Origin: Paucimonas lemoignei
Lineage (GTDB): Bacteria; Pseudomonadota; Gammaproteobacteria; Burkholderiales; Burkholderiaceae_D
NCBI RefSeq assembly: GCF_004342585.1
Contig: NZ_SLZQ01000018.1
Span: forward strand, 1 to 64,000
Length of the DNA stretch: 64,000 nucleotides
Reading direction: 5' to 3'
Both the position numbers and the translations under genes were made by a program. Positions 34,402-44,100 of the stretch are shown here, one piece after another. Position 1 is the stretch's first letter. Each line of letters opens with the position of its first letter. The notes under the pieces are model-generated. The model had not been told where the DNA came from, searched no databases, and worked only from the letters and a program-made list of their open reading frames with translations.

Positions 34402-34851
34402 TTAGTTGCCGTTGTAATGCTTATAGGTTGAGGTGCGTCCATTTGCCTGCACCAGGAAAACGTCATAGGCATCCTTGCGCGGACCTTCCATGCCAGGAGA
34501 CCCCATCGGCATTGATGGCACCGCCAGGCCAACTGCCTTCGGCTTTTCCGCCAATAGGCGTTTGATATCCGCCGCGGGGACATGCCCCTCGATGGCATAG
34601 CCTTGCACCTTCGCCGTATGGCAGGAACCCAGGTCCTGCGGGATGCCGAACTTCTCGCGAAAGTCGGACGGGCTTTCGACATTCTTGACCTTCACATCAA
34701 AGCCATTGTCTTTCAGGTGGTCGACCCAAGCGGTGCAGCAGCCGCAATAGGCGCTCTTATATACTTCGACGACCGGCCCGGCAGCTTGGGCACCCAAGTG
34801 CAGGCTCAGTACACCAGCCAGGACGGCTTGCATCAGAATGCGTCGTTTCAT
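34402..34851 (-). CDS. DUF411 periplasmic metal-binding protein
   Basis: 149 residues from ATG 34851 (GGAAGGA upstream). A signal peptide (MKRRILMQAVLAGVLSLHLGAQA) precedes a DUF411 domain with the thioredoxin-like motif YKSAYCGCCTAWVDHL and the later GSCHTAKVQGYAIEGHVPAADIKRLL, both typical of the family. DUF411 proteins are common in copper and silver loci and probably bind the metal through the CxCC cysteines and a Cys-His pair. Between the multicopper oxidase (35 bp) and cusF (16 bp). Confidence 0.88.
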   Translation of the reverse strand: MKRRILMQAVLAGVLSLHLGAQAAGPVVEVYKSAYCGCCTAWVDHLKDNGFDVKVKNVESPSDFREKFGIPQDLGSCHTAKVQGYAIEGHVPAADIKRLLAEKPKAVGLAVPSMPMGSPGMEGPRKDAYDVFLVQANGRTSTYKHYNGN

Positions 34852-34886
34852 ATCATGTCCTTCCATTAGTGGTGATATGGTTCTAT

Positions 34887-36284
34887 TCAATGGTGGCCTT
34901 CTTGGCCGCCGGCTCGAGGCGCTTTCGGTAAAGCCTTAGCTGGCTTATCTGCGGGCTCCATCAGTTTTCCACCCGCTGACTTATTGCGTGCAGGCGCAGG
35001 TGTCTCGCCCTTCCATTCGTAGGCGACGGTGCCGGCCGGATGCTTGTACCAACCCGGGTCCTTATAGTCGCCGGGCTTCTGGTCACGGCGTACCTTCACC
35101 ACCGTGAACATGCCGCCCATCTCAACCCCGCCAAACGGCCCTTGGCCGCTCATCATCGGCAGGGTATTGTCGGGAATCGGCATTTCCATTTGGCCCATGT
35201 CACCCATGCCGCGTTCTCCCATGACCATGTAATCCGGCACGAGCTTGTTGATTTTCTCAGCGACGCCACGGTGGTCGACGCCAATCATGGTCGGTACATC
35301 ATGTCCCATGGCATTCATGGTGTGATGCGACTTATGGCAATGGAAAGCCCAGTCACCCAAGTCCGTAGCCTCGAACTCAATCGCGCGCATCTGGCCAACT
35401 GCCACATCGACCGTGACTTCCGGCCAGCGCGAAGCCGGATTGGTCCATCCACCATCAGTACCTGTGACCTGAAATTCATGACCATGTAAATGAATGGGGT
35501 GATTCGTCATCGTGAGGTTACCCATGCGGATGCGCACGCGGTCACCTTGCCGCACGACCATCGGGTCGATACCCGGGAACACGCGGCTGTTAAAGCCGAA
35601 TAGATTAAAGTCGAGCATGGTGGCGACCTTTGGGGTATAGCTGCCCGGCTCGATATCGAAATTATTGAGCAGGAAGACAAAGTCCCGGTCGACCTTCATG
35701 AAATCCGGATTTTTTGGATGCGTGACCCAAAAGCCCATCATGCCCATCGCCAGCTGCACCATTTCATCGCCGTGTGGGTGATACATAAAAGTACCCGGGC
35801 GCTTAGCCACGAATTCATACACGAAGGTTTTGCCAGACGGGATGTGCGGCTGCGTCAGACCGGTTACTCCATCCATGCCATTGGGCAGACGTTGCCCATG
35901 CCAATGCACGCTGGTGTGTTCCGGTAGCTTGTTCGTGACAAAAATGCGCACGCGGTCGCCTTCCACCACTTCAATGGTCGGTCCTGGCGACTGGCCATTG
36001 TATCCCCACAGGTTGGCTTTCATGCCAGGGGCGATTTCGCGCACGACCGGCTCGGCCACCAGATGGAATTCCTTGACGCCGTTATTCATCCTCCAGGGCA
36101 GCGTCCAGCCATTGAGCGTGACCACTGGGTTGTACGGCCGGCCGTTGGGAGGCATCAGCGGCGCCTGGGTAGAAGCCTTGTCCATCATCGGCGCTTCAGG
36201 AAGCGTGGCCGCACCGGCGCGGCTAACCAGCCCTGCTCCGACCAAGGCCGCTGCGCCGGTAAAGAAATCTCTGCGTGTAACCAT
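34887..36284 (-). CDS. Multicopper oxidase, Tat-exported (copper oxidase)
   Basis: 465 residues. Twin-arginine signal TRRDFFTGAAALVGAG. The type-2/3 copper ligands appear in HWHGQRL and HPHGDEM near residues 110-165, and in HPIHLHGHEF and HCHKSHHTMNAMGH near 260-320. The type-1 site uses the Cys/His/Met of the last motif. A Met-rich stretch (MGERGMGDMGQMEMPIPDNTLPMMSGQGPFGG) near 360-400 is typical of cuprous oxidases. Oxidises Cu(I) in the periplasm. Shorter than classical CopA oxidases of about 600 residues. Directly after tolC in the operon; the AAGGAA ribosome-binding site is in the tolC/oxidase gap. Confidence 0.9.
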   Translation of the reverse strand: MVTRRDFFTGAAALVGAGLVSRAGAATLPEAPMMDKASTQAPLMPPNGRPYNPVVTLNGWTLPWRMNNGVKEFHLVAEPVVREIAPGMKANLWGYNGQSPGPTIEVVEGDRVRIFVTNKLPEHTSVHWHGQRLPNGMDGVTGLTQPHIPSGKTFVYEFVAKRPGTFMYHPHGDEMVQLAMGMMGFWVTHPKNPDFMKVDRDFVFLLNNFDIEPGSYTPKVATMLDFNLFGFNSRVFPGIDPMVVRQGDRVRIRMGNLTMTNHPIHLHGHEFQVTGTDGGWTNPASRWPEVTVDVAVGQMRAIEFEATDLGDWAFHCHKSHHTMNAMGHDVPTMIGVDHRGVAEKINKLVPDYMVMGERGMGDMGQMEMPIPDNTLPMMSGQGPFGGVEMGGMFTVVKVRRDQKPGDYKDPGWYKHPAGTVAYEWKGETPAPARNKSAGGKLMEPADKPAKALPKAPRAGGQEGHH

Positions 36285-36296
36285 GATTCGTTCCTT

Positions 36297-37706
36297 CTAA
36301 TGTCCTTGTGCAGCTTCACCTGAAGCCGGTGTACTTAATTGGGCGTTGTTGCCGCCGCTGCCATTGATGGCCGTTTGCAAGTCGGTGTCCGCCAGCCAGT
36401 AATCGCGTTGCGCTTCGATGGCTGCATTCACGCTGCCAACCTGCGCACGTGCATCTGCCAGCAATTCGAAGACACTCGCGAGCATGCCGTTGTAGCGCAG
36501 CAGTACTTCGTCGGAAATCTTCTTGCGCAGCGGGACAACTTCGTCGCGGTAATGCTTTGCCACGTCATACGTGGTGCGGTAGGCGGAATACGCTTCCCGC
36601 ACTTCCGAGCGGGCACGTACGGCGGTATCGGCCGTGCGATGTACGGCCTGCATGTAGATGGCTTCCGCCTTTGCCACGTTGGCCCCGCTCCAGTCGAAAA
36701 TCGGCAGCTGCACCTCGATTTCATAGCCATTGCCACGCGACGCTCCAGTCTCGCTCTTGTTCTGATAGCCGATATCCAGCACATTGATGAAGCGGCTGGC
36801 TTTCGACAACCCGAGTGCCTTGGCGGTCGATTCGGCACCCCGTTTAGTCATCTGGATATCCAGTCGCTGTTGCATGGCTTGAGTCTCGGCATCCTGAATA
36901 GGCTTCGGCTCCTTAGGTAAGTCGGGAAGCCGGTCAGGCAATTGGAACGCCGCCTGCTCGTCCCACACGCCCATCAGCCGGGCAAGCCGCTCACGCGCAG
37001 CGGCGGCATTGTGCCGGGCGCGAGCCACTTGGGCCGTTGCATCGGCATAGAAGGCTTGCTCGCGTGCCTGGTCCAGCTTGCTGAAATTGCCGACCTGCGC
37101 CATTCGCTTGGCCAGCTCCGCGCTGGCTTCCGCGGCACTGGCGACCTGTTCCATGTATTTCGCCGTCTGCTGTGCTGCGACGGCGTTGAAATACGCTTTG
37201 CGGGCATCCGTAGCCAGCCTCACCGCCCGTGAAGCGGCTTGCAGTTTGGCTTGCTCAAAGCGACGTTCTTCAATGCCGCGGCGAATAGGAATAGTCAACA
37301 AGCCAATTACGTCGAACATGATGCTGCGCTCGATCTCGACATCGTTACCGGTACGCATCCTGCCAAATGAAAAACTGGGATTACGCATCCAGCCAGCGCT
37401 TACCAGGTCGGCTTCGGCGATACCCAGTTCGGAGAAGGATGCTTGCAAGCCCTTGTTATTCAATAACGCGACCTGCACCGCGGAGTCAGGCGTCAACGGC
37501 TTACCCAGCAATTGTTTAAGGGTTTCATCCGTTGGTTTCGTATCGGCATTCGGCTTGGCAATCTGCACGGCTTGGCCGGTACGTTCCTTGGTCATGGCTG
37601 AGACGGCATCCATGCCGCCATCCTTGGAAAACGTGGTGCAGCCTGCCAGCACAAGCAAGGCAACTCCGGACACAACCGCTTTGAGACTGGATAGGTGTTT
37701 TTGCAT
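36297..37706 (-). CDS. TolC-family outer-membrane factor (lipoprotein), first copy
   Basis: About 469 residues from ATG 37706 (ATG 37712 also possible). Lipobox LVLAGC places the acyl-Cys near residue 24. Two outer-membrane-efflux-protein repeats with long helical segments follow, as in CusC/CzcC. It would form the outer-membrane exit for an RND pump. Within the copper operon it lies between the His-rich gene and the multicopper oxidase. A closely similar second copy is at 57733-59157, with near-identical wording over long stretches such as NPSF(S/T)FGR and GIEERRFEQAKLQAA. Confidence 0.9.
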   Translation of the reverse strand: MQKHLSSLKAVVSGVALLVLAGCTTFSKDGGMDAVSAMTKERTGQAVQIAKPNADTKPTDETLKQLLGKPLTPDSAVQVALLNNKGLQASFSELGIAEADLVSAGWMRNPSFSFGRMRTGNDVEIERSIMFDVIGLLTIPIRRGIEERRFEQAKLQAASRAVRLATDARKAYFNAVAAQQTAKYMEQVASAAEASAELAKRMAQVGNFSKLDQAREQAFYADATAQVARARHNAAAARERLARLMGVWDEQAAFQLPDRLPDLPKEPKPIQDAETQAMQQRLDIQMTKRGAESTAKALGLSKASRFINVLDIGYQNKSETGASRGNGYEIEVQLPIFDWSGANVAKAEAIYMQAVHRTADTAVRARSEVREAYSAYRTTYDVAKHYRDEVVPLRKKISDEVLLRYNGMLASVFELLADARAQVGSVNAAIEAQRDYWLADTDLQTAINGSGGNNAQLSTPASGEAAQGH

Positions 37707-37726
37707 AGCCATTCTTCTATCCCTTC

Positions 37727-38095
37727 TTACTGATGATGGTGATGTCCATGCTGCGTGGTCATGGGCGTCGTCTGGGACAATGCTCGCGCATCTTTTGCAG
37801 CAGATTTAGGTTGCGTCGCCGGCGCCGTATCGGCGTTTCCCTGGATATGCCCAGCATGACCGCCTAACTTGCCGACGGCATCATTAGCGTTTCGCCATAC
37901 TTTGTCCGGCGTTGTTTCCTCGTCCGAGGCGACTTGGTAATTTCGGAATGCCGATACGTAAGCCGGACCGGAAGCAGTAGTGCTGGCATCCAGTGGGCTG
38001 CGCTGATGAGATGCTCCCTGCGCCGTATTCTGGGCACTGGCGGCCAGCGGCAAAGCCACTAGCAGGCCAAGAGCTAGATATTGTCTTGCTTTCAT
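37727..38095 (-). CDS. His-rich periplasmic protein of the cop operon, first copy
   Basis: 122 residues with a signal peptide (MKARQYLALGLLVALPLAASA). The mature part has a conserved core (YVSAFRNYQVASDEETTPDKVWRNANDAVGKLGGHAGH) and ends in HGHHHHQ, a clear metal-binding tail. No named family is certain. The paralogue at 59175 has the same core and a longer His tail. Between copL (108 bp) and tolC (20 bp) in a CueR-promoted operon. Confidence 0.78.
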   Translation of the reverse strand: MKARQYLALGLLVALPLAASAQNTAQGASHQRSPLDASTTASGPAYVSAFRNYQVASDEETTPDKVWRNANDAVGKLGGHAGHIQGNADTAPATQPKSAAKDARALSQTTPMTTQHGHHHHQ

Positions 38096-38203
38096 GTTCT
38101 TCTCGTAACCAATGAACGGGCGTGCGACAGCACGCGGCTCATGCGAGGTGCTCAGATTCGGGGACGGGCCAATGCCGTCCGCTACATCTAGCCTTCGCAG
38201 CGA

Positions 38204-38653
38204 TTAAACGAGAAGGGACTTAGGTGGTCGTTCCAAGTCGGTCGAAGGGGAGCCAACGACCAAAGGGAGAGGAGTAAGAAGAACCGCTTCCGAACCCCTA
38301 AAGGTCGGCGTAGTATCCCAGGCTAAAGGCGGCGCTGCTGCACCGATACAGCCGGCAGAGCAGGCGCTGCAACCGGCATGCGGATGAGCGTTGGATGCTG
38401 AACCATCTGCTGTGCCGTGATCGGACGTCGCATGGTGCATCTGTCCTGCGTCAGCATAAGAGTCATGCAATGACATACCGGCATCTTGCTGGTGGTGCAT
38501 GGCATGCCCTTGGTGACCACTGTCCTGCATGGCTTTTTGCATAGCTTGGTGATGAGCCGGCGTACAAGACATAGGCATGCTAGCGCCCACCGCATGTAGC
38601 GGGAGCACGGCTACTAAGAGCCAAAGCAGTAATGTCTTGAAAATACGGTTCAT
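38204..38653 (-). CDS. copL: CopL-family metal-binding protein, copy 1
   Basis: 149 residues with a signal/anchor segment (TLLLWLLVAVLPLHAVGA). The mature part is His/Met/Gln-rich, then has CSACSAGCIGAA and the C-terminal signature DLERPPKSLLV that marks the CopL family named from Xanthomonas, where copL sits before copAB and is needed for copper induction. It is the first gene after a CueR-type promoter and leads the operon to His-rich, tolC, oxidase, DUF411 and cusF genes. Paralogues are at 38973 and 59706. Whether it senses or simply binds copper is not settled. Confidence 0.78.
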   Translation of the reverse strand: MNRIFKTLLLWLLVAVLPLHAVGASMPMSCTPAHHQAMQKAMQDSGHQGHAMHHQQDAGMSLHDSYADAGQMHHATSDHGTADGSASNAHPHAGCSACSAGCIGAAAPPLAWDTTPTFRGSEAVLLTPLPLVVGSPSTDLERPPKSLLV

Positions 38654-38709
38654 TTGAGCACCAAGTATAGCAGCTGAACCAACGGAACTAAGATTTACAG
38701 GCTAAGTAC

Positions 38710-38740
38710 ACTATAAAGCTTCCCATAGGGGGAAGGTCAA
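38710..38740 (-). promoter_or_regulatory. CueR-type promoter of the first copL-tolC operon
   Basis: On the minus strand: -35 TTGACC (38740-38735), a 19-bp spacer with CTTCCCCCTATGGGAAG dyad, -10 TATAGT (38715-38710). The layout is identical to the copZ promoter, and the sequence differs from the 60213 promoter by a single base over about 30 bp. The surrounding 38654-38972 gap otherwise holds only the promoter region of the divergent gene at 38973. Confidence 0.88.
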
Positions 38741-38972
38741 GAATTGTTTTTCATTAACTAGTAAAGCTGACTAATTTACTCGTCTTTAAAACAGTTCACA
38801 GCAACTCCGACAAGGGGAACGGAATTAAATTCCGCATGAAAACTGAATGCTGATTTCTACGGGTCCGAGTCGATGCATCGATGATGCTGTTATATTTTAT
38901 TTCGATGAGGAAAATTAAACTTTGGCTAGTTGAGCTGCATATCGCAATTTCGCTCTATGCTAGACTAGCTAA

Positions 38973-39416
38973 ATGCTTCGTATCTTTAAGACATTTTTGC
39001 TTTTTCTCTTGATATCGGCTCAGCCAATTCAGGGCATGGCGGCTGTCATCAAAATGTCTTGTGGAATGGGGCAGCATGAACCAATGTTTGTTTCAATGCT
39101 TCAAGAGCATCATCGCACTGACGAGCTGGAAGGTTATCAGCATCACCATTCAACTGGCGTATCTGCTGACGATGACCGTCATGTTGGTTCTGGCGAAACG
39201 GTAAATAATTCGCTTTCGAACAATAAACAATTCCCAAAAAGCTCCACTTGCAGCGCATGTGCTGCTTGCTGTACAGGCGCAGTAGCACCACCATCCGCAG
39301 TTATTTTGCCAGCAGCCTCGGCAGCGTCCGAAGTAATCTTTATTGCGCCTTCCACTTCGGTTACCCATTTCATCCCGGGCAGCCTCGAACGACCTCCCAA
39401 GTCTATTGCCGCTTAA
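38973..39416 (+). CDS. CopL-like metal-binding protein, divergent copy 2
   Basis: 147 residues sharing the CopL layout: a signal segment (MLRIFKTFLLFLLISAQPIQGMAA), the MSCGMGQHEP start of the mature part, CSACAACCTGA and the C-terminal SLERPPKSIAA. Less His-rich than the paralogues at 38204 and 59706. No ribosome-binding site is evident, and a -10-like TATGCT at 38956-38961 would give a nearly leaderless mRNA. It lies 210 bp upstream of copC on the same strand; the second cassette near 60 kb lacks an equivalent gene. Confidence 0.72.
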   Translation: MLRIFKTFLLFLLISAQPIQGMAAVIKMSCGMGQHEPMFVSMLQEHHRTDELEGYQHHHSTGVSADDDRHVGSGETVNNSLSNNKQFPKSSTCSACAACCTGAVAPPSAVILPAASAASEVIFIAPSTSVTHFIPGSLERPPKSIAA

Positions 39417-39626
39417 TCGGCACAAGGACCCGAGCGTAACTCCCTACCTTTTCTAGACAGGCGAGTCTCGGAACGGGACTAGTATCCCAGTGTAAAAACT
39501 GCATAAGGTCGGTTAGGTGATGTGCCTTATGGCGCAATGCGCCTGCCGTAGTTAGTTCAACACTGAAAATCGGAACTGCGTCCGTAAGGATGCAGCCATT
39601 TATCCCTCTGAAAATTGGAGTCACAC

Positions 39627-39995
39627 ATGAAATCATCACGTCGATATGTTCTTTCCATGCTCTTTGCTGCGGTAGCTGCGACTGGCACGGCCGGAGCGTG
39701 GGCACACGCCACGTTGCAAAGCTCGATTCCGGCAAAGGATGCCGAAGTTACCGCTCCAAAGGAAGTGACGTTGCGCTTCAATGAAAAGCTCGAAGCTGCA
39801 TTCAGTTCCGCGAAAGTCATCAATAGTAATGGCAAGCCCGTAACGGCAGGGAAAGCAGCGTTGGACGCCACCGACCCGTCTGTGCTGAAAGTGCCTGTCC
39901 AGAACCTCACTCCGGGCAAATACACCGTGCAGTTTGGCGTAGTGGGTCACGATGGTCACCGCCGCAAAGGCGAATATTCCTTTACCGTGAAGTAA
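39627..39995 (+). CDS. copC: CopC periplasmic copper-binding protein, copy 1
   Basis: 122 residues from ATG 39627 (GGAG upstream). Signal peptide ends AWA, leaving a mature N-terminal His that is the first Cu(II) ligand of CopC. The Cu(II) site is completed by Asp and His residues, seen here in the VGHDGHRRKGEYSFTV end. Single beta-barrel domain of about 97 residues. It is thought to pass copper to CopD. The stop is 2 bp before copD. About four fifths of mature residues match the copy at 60381. Confidence 0.92.
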   Translation: MKSSRRYVLSMLFAAVAATGTAGAWAHATLQSSIPAKDAEVTAPKEVTLRFNEKLEAAFSSAKVINSNGKPVTAGKAALDATDPSVLKVPVQNLTPGKYTVQFGVVGHDGHRRKGEYSFTVK

Positions 39996-39997
39996 GC

Positions 39998-40921
39998 ATG
40001 GAATCAACACTGCCGCAAGTCGCTTCGACTGCGCTGATTAACATCAGCTTGGCCTGGATAGTCGGCATCCTGGCGTCCAGGTTCTGGTTAAGGGCTCGCA
40101 CAGCCCCTTGGCAAGAGGCGGCCGTCATCTGGCTGTCTCGCACCATGGTGGTTGCCCTGATTACGTGCTTAGCCGGCGTTTTCCTATCGCTATGGACTGA
40201 ATCAGCTGTGATGGGAGACGTTCCATGGCTTGAAGCCTGGCCTGCTTTTCAGGCGATGCTGATATCGACTCATTACGGGAATGCAGGGAGCGCCGCAGCC
40301 ATAATTTTGGTGGGCGCATTGTTTGCGCATTGGCGCCTGAGCCGCTCAGGAGGACAAGTGCGCTACCTGGGAGCCATGGCCTTACTCGTTTCCTTGGTTG
40401 CTGTAGCACGTGTCACGATTGGGCACGCGTTTGAACATGGACTCTGGAGCATAGCTGTGTGGACAGAATGCCTGCATCTGCTTGCCATTTCGCTGTGGGT
40501 CGGCGTGGTACTGATTTCAGGGTGGGCGATCTTGCCGCGCGTACTGGTAAGCGAGACTTTTCCGTCTGAAGAGCGCAGCGCCTACTTGGCCTCCATGTCA
40601 AATTGGGCCACAGCGGCTTTAGTCGTAATTTTGGCAACTGGCGCCTATAACTCTTACCGTGTCTTAGGCAGTCCCCGCGATTTGGTTGAAACAGGCTACG
40701 GGTATGTTTTCGTGTTCAAGCTTGGCGTGGTCGTGCTGGCCATTGGCCTCGGAGGTTTTAACAAATTTTTCGGATTGCCTTCAGCGCAGTCTCCCAATCT
40801 AGTGAAATGCAAGCGGGGGCTTGGCATCGTTATTGTAGCTCTACGAGTTGAGACTATTGCGCTCTTGTTGGCCTTGATAGCTGCAGCCATCATGACGACT
40901 AGCGCACCACCAGGGCAATGA
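39998..40921 (+). CDS. copD: CopD inner-membrane copper protein, copy 1
   Basis: 307 residues with about eight membrane segments and the CopD-family conserved histidines in ISTHYGNAG, RVTIGHAFEHG and TECLHLLAISLW. CopD with CopC is linked to copper uptake across the inner membrane or supply to periplasmic enzymes. Starts 2 bp after copC, so the two are coupled. The accessory island begins within about 190 bp downstream. Near-duplicate at 60752. Confidence 0.9.
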   Translation: MESTLPQVASTALINISLAWIVGILASRFWLRARTAPWQEAAVIWLSRTMVVALITCLAGVFLSLWTESAVMGDVPWLEAWPAFQAMLISTHYGNAGSAAAIILVGALFAHWRLSRSGGQVRYLGAMALLVSLVAVARVTIGHAFEHGLWSIAVWTECLHLLAISLWVGVVLISGWAILPRVLVSETFPSEERSAYLASMSNWATAALVVILATGAYNSYRVLGSPRDLVETGYGYVFVFKLGVVVLAIGLGGFNKFFGLPSAQSPNLVKCKRGLGIVIVALRVETIALLLALIAAAIMTTSAPPGQ

Positions 40922-41106
40922 TGGCGTTAGGACTTAGAGGGAACCTTGTGCCCTTCCTCACGGCTTCCCCCAAAGGCAGTTAGTGGCTTGCGTCAGCAGC
41001 TATCCTACATACAATAGTGCGTACCAAATGCTCGAAACGCAAAACTCAGCTCGTGCAGTCTGGCTTTTGTGCTTTTGTACACGCACATCGCCTTAGCATG
41101 CTTTTT

Positions 41107-44100
41107 TCATATCGTCGCTGGACGCCCCTGAATTCCCCTAAACGCTTCCGTCTGCTCCAAAGCTGCGCTACGCCGGTCTCCGAGGTCAATTAGGGCGTCC
41201 AACACATTCAGAAGCTCCTGCGCGTCTTCAAGACGCAAGGGAAAATTCCAATCAGCCTGTCGCTGCACAATACCAGCTATTCGAGCTGGCAACATCGTTC
41301 CTGCCCATCCTTTCTCGGCGTTACCGATAGCCGAAAGTGCAGCGTTCACTTGCTTACCAAATTTGGAAAGCGGATATGCTCGCCCGGCTCGCTCGCAAAG
41401 GTCGAGAAACTTCCCCATGACGAACGAAGACCAGCCTACGTGTCGGATCACGCGATTAATGATTGGCATGACAGTTTCAATTTCTGACCAATCTCCGTTC
41501 GCATAACGTGCGGCTCCTGAAGCAGTTTTTTCGACGTTCACGAACAAGAGAGCAGCGATCATTTCTGGCATTGCATGACCATTGACCTCCCCGGCACGCC
41601 AACCGTTCGGCTCGAAGGTCGGATCATTCAAGAGGCGCGAGACGCATTCATCCAATACTGGAATAGCGTTTTCTGGTATTGATGTAGCATCACAAATATG
41701 GCGACGTACAACCATATCCGAAAAGCGTGCGAGTATAGAAAGCGCTTGCTCGTTGTCGGCCAAAAACGGCTTAATAAATGTGTCGCGCGCCACATCGAGC
41801 AGTACAAAAGGAATCACTCGGGCCAATATATCGCCAATACTGCTGTTCCACTCAAACAGATCGGTACGCTTCTCGTCAGAACGCCTCTCGGGATCCCATG
41901 AAGGCATGAGGCTCTCAGTAGTCCAATTGACGAGATCAAGTAGGAATGGCTCCAGCATTGGACGGTAGGAATCAGACACCATCCATGTCTCGAAGGGCAG
42001 TTTTGTTAGGAGTTTCGATGCCGTTTGAGCGTTGAAGAATACGCTCGGAAGTTGCCAGAATTCTTCCGCCGCTTCTTTTTTTCTGCTTGCACTTTCCTTA
42101 ACCCATGCTGGTGGAAGCTTTGGCATGGGACCGCTTTTCTTTTTTTTGAGTGCAGTAAGTGCAGCGGAGAGGCTGTCCATACGCGCTTTTCGGTTAGGTG
42201 CTTGATCCCATCCATCCTCTTTGAATTCCGCGCGATGAACGATGCAAAGGCGTACGGCGAGTTGGGCCGCAACCCAGCGAACATGTTCGTCCTTGTCGAA
42301 AAAAAGTGCATCAAAAGCCAGTTCGCTCACACTATCTAGCGGATAGAGAGTCAGCTTAAGTAGCCGCTCCACGCTGTCTGGCCGCGGCAAATTGGATCGC
42401 CGGTCGTGGTGCAAAGCAATGACGAGACGTGTTGTTGGATGCCAGGGAATTGCAGAACCGCCGTACACGTCTTGCGGCTCGTTCATGGCTTCAATTCTCG
42501 CCATGACATCCCATGCCCACTCGTAGTCATCACTTTGCGAATCACCAAAGCGGATCACACAAGCGGCAACGCTGGCTATCACGGACTGCGGCGAAGAAGC
42601 ACCATCGTCTCGTTCATCGAACTCGAACTTCCGATCGATACTCTTTGCATGCGTAACGGCTTCGTCAAGAGACCAACCAGCGGCAATTTTATTGGCCTCC
42701 AATGATTGGACTGCCCAGCCGACGATATTGAATCCCTTTAACGATGTGCTACTTTCCTCTAATCTCTTCTGCTCCTTAGCGGTTAGCGGCTGTGGCGATT
42801 CATAAGTGATCGCAACACTGGTTGCGTCATATTGGGTTTGCTTAAAATTATTCCGGTCACCTAAGCCTGCCCACCGCTCGGCCTCTTCCTTCAAAAAGGC
42901 GGTATACACATCATCTAACTTTTGCTCTTCAAGCTCATAGGGCAACTCATTGGGAAACCGTGCGAGGGCCGTCTTGAACTTCTCGCTGATCACTTTGTCG
43001 CCGCTTAACGCGAAAAACATCGCGAGTTGTCTAATCTCTCGCTTGCGACACTTTCGTTGATCGAGAAATTCTTTAGCCTCAGCCTTTTCTCCCGTCAGGC
43101 GAGATAGAAAGCCAAATCCCAATAGATCGATGTCCTTGCTAGGCTCCTGTACAAAACGCGCAGTATCGTGCCGCCAAAGCCGTTGGCACGCCGCGACGGA
43201 AAGCGTTGTTTCGGTGGTATCCCATGTCTCCAGTGTTAGCAAGAGCGCGATACCTAGAACCGCATAGCACTCGTTTCCTTCAACAATATCCTTGATTACG
43301 TCACTGGCCGACCGACCTCCTTCGATTTCTTTGAAAGCCCAATAGCTGAGGGCTAAAAAGGCACACGCTAAGGGGTTGGGAGACAGCTGTCCCAATCCCC
43401 AATTGTAAACATGCCAGTCGCCCCAAAACTGTTGGACGCCCCACGGAAAATCAATCAAAACAGCAATGGGGGTTCCCATCTCCTTACGATTGATCGAATG
43501 AACTTGCCTCCACCCCTTCGTCGCATGATTGGCGAGATTGCGAACCAACCGCAAGGCTACAACAGACTTGTTTACGAACAAACTCTTGAATGGCTCGTGA
43601 AGTGCTGAAGTCGGGAAGTAGACATTGTTGTAGCGTGCGATACCGATGTCATCGAGGTCGTATCGCTCACCTCCAATAGGGAAGAAGGCGTGGTGTAGCG
43701 CCAAGTTCTGCTGCCGGGTTCGTTTCTCCTCTGGAATGGCTCGTAGAGCTGCGAGATGCTTGTAATGTTCTTCGCGTTTTTTCCGTTCCCGTGTGAGCCT
43801 GTCTTCGGGCAATTCTTCAAGTAGTTCGGCCTCTGCGAGATCAGCTACAAGGTCAGGATCAACTTGGCTCATGATAGGTGAAAAAGCAATGAGATCGGCA
43901 TACACTGCCGCTCGCCGTTCCTTGTCCGAAATGGTTCGCTTGAATAGCTCTTTAGCGAAATCAGGGTAGCTTCGCGCGGAGCGCAACAGAATGGAGCGCA
44001 GCGACTTGCCGAGTCGTGAATCTTCGTGGCGGCTAAGCTTCCGCGCCTCTTCTTTATCGCCATCCAATTTATCGTGCAATTCGCCTTTTTCAAACCGCAC

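Noticed and set aside
34386-34682. Extended N-terminus for the cusF-like gene at 34029
   Set aside because: It overlaps the DUF411 gene out of frame; a clear signal peptide and ribosome-binding site mark ATG 34385.
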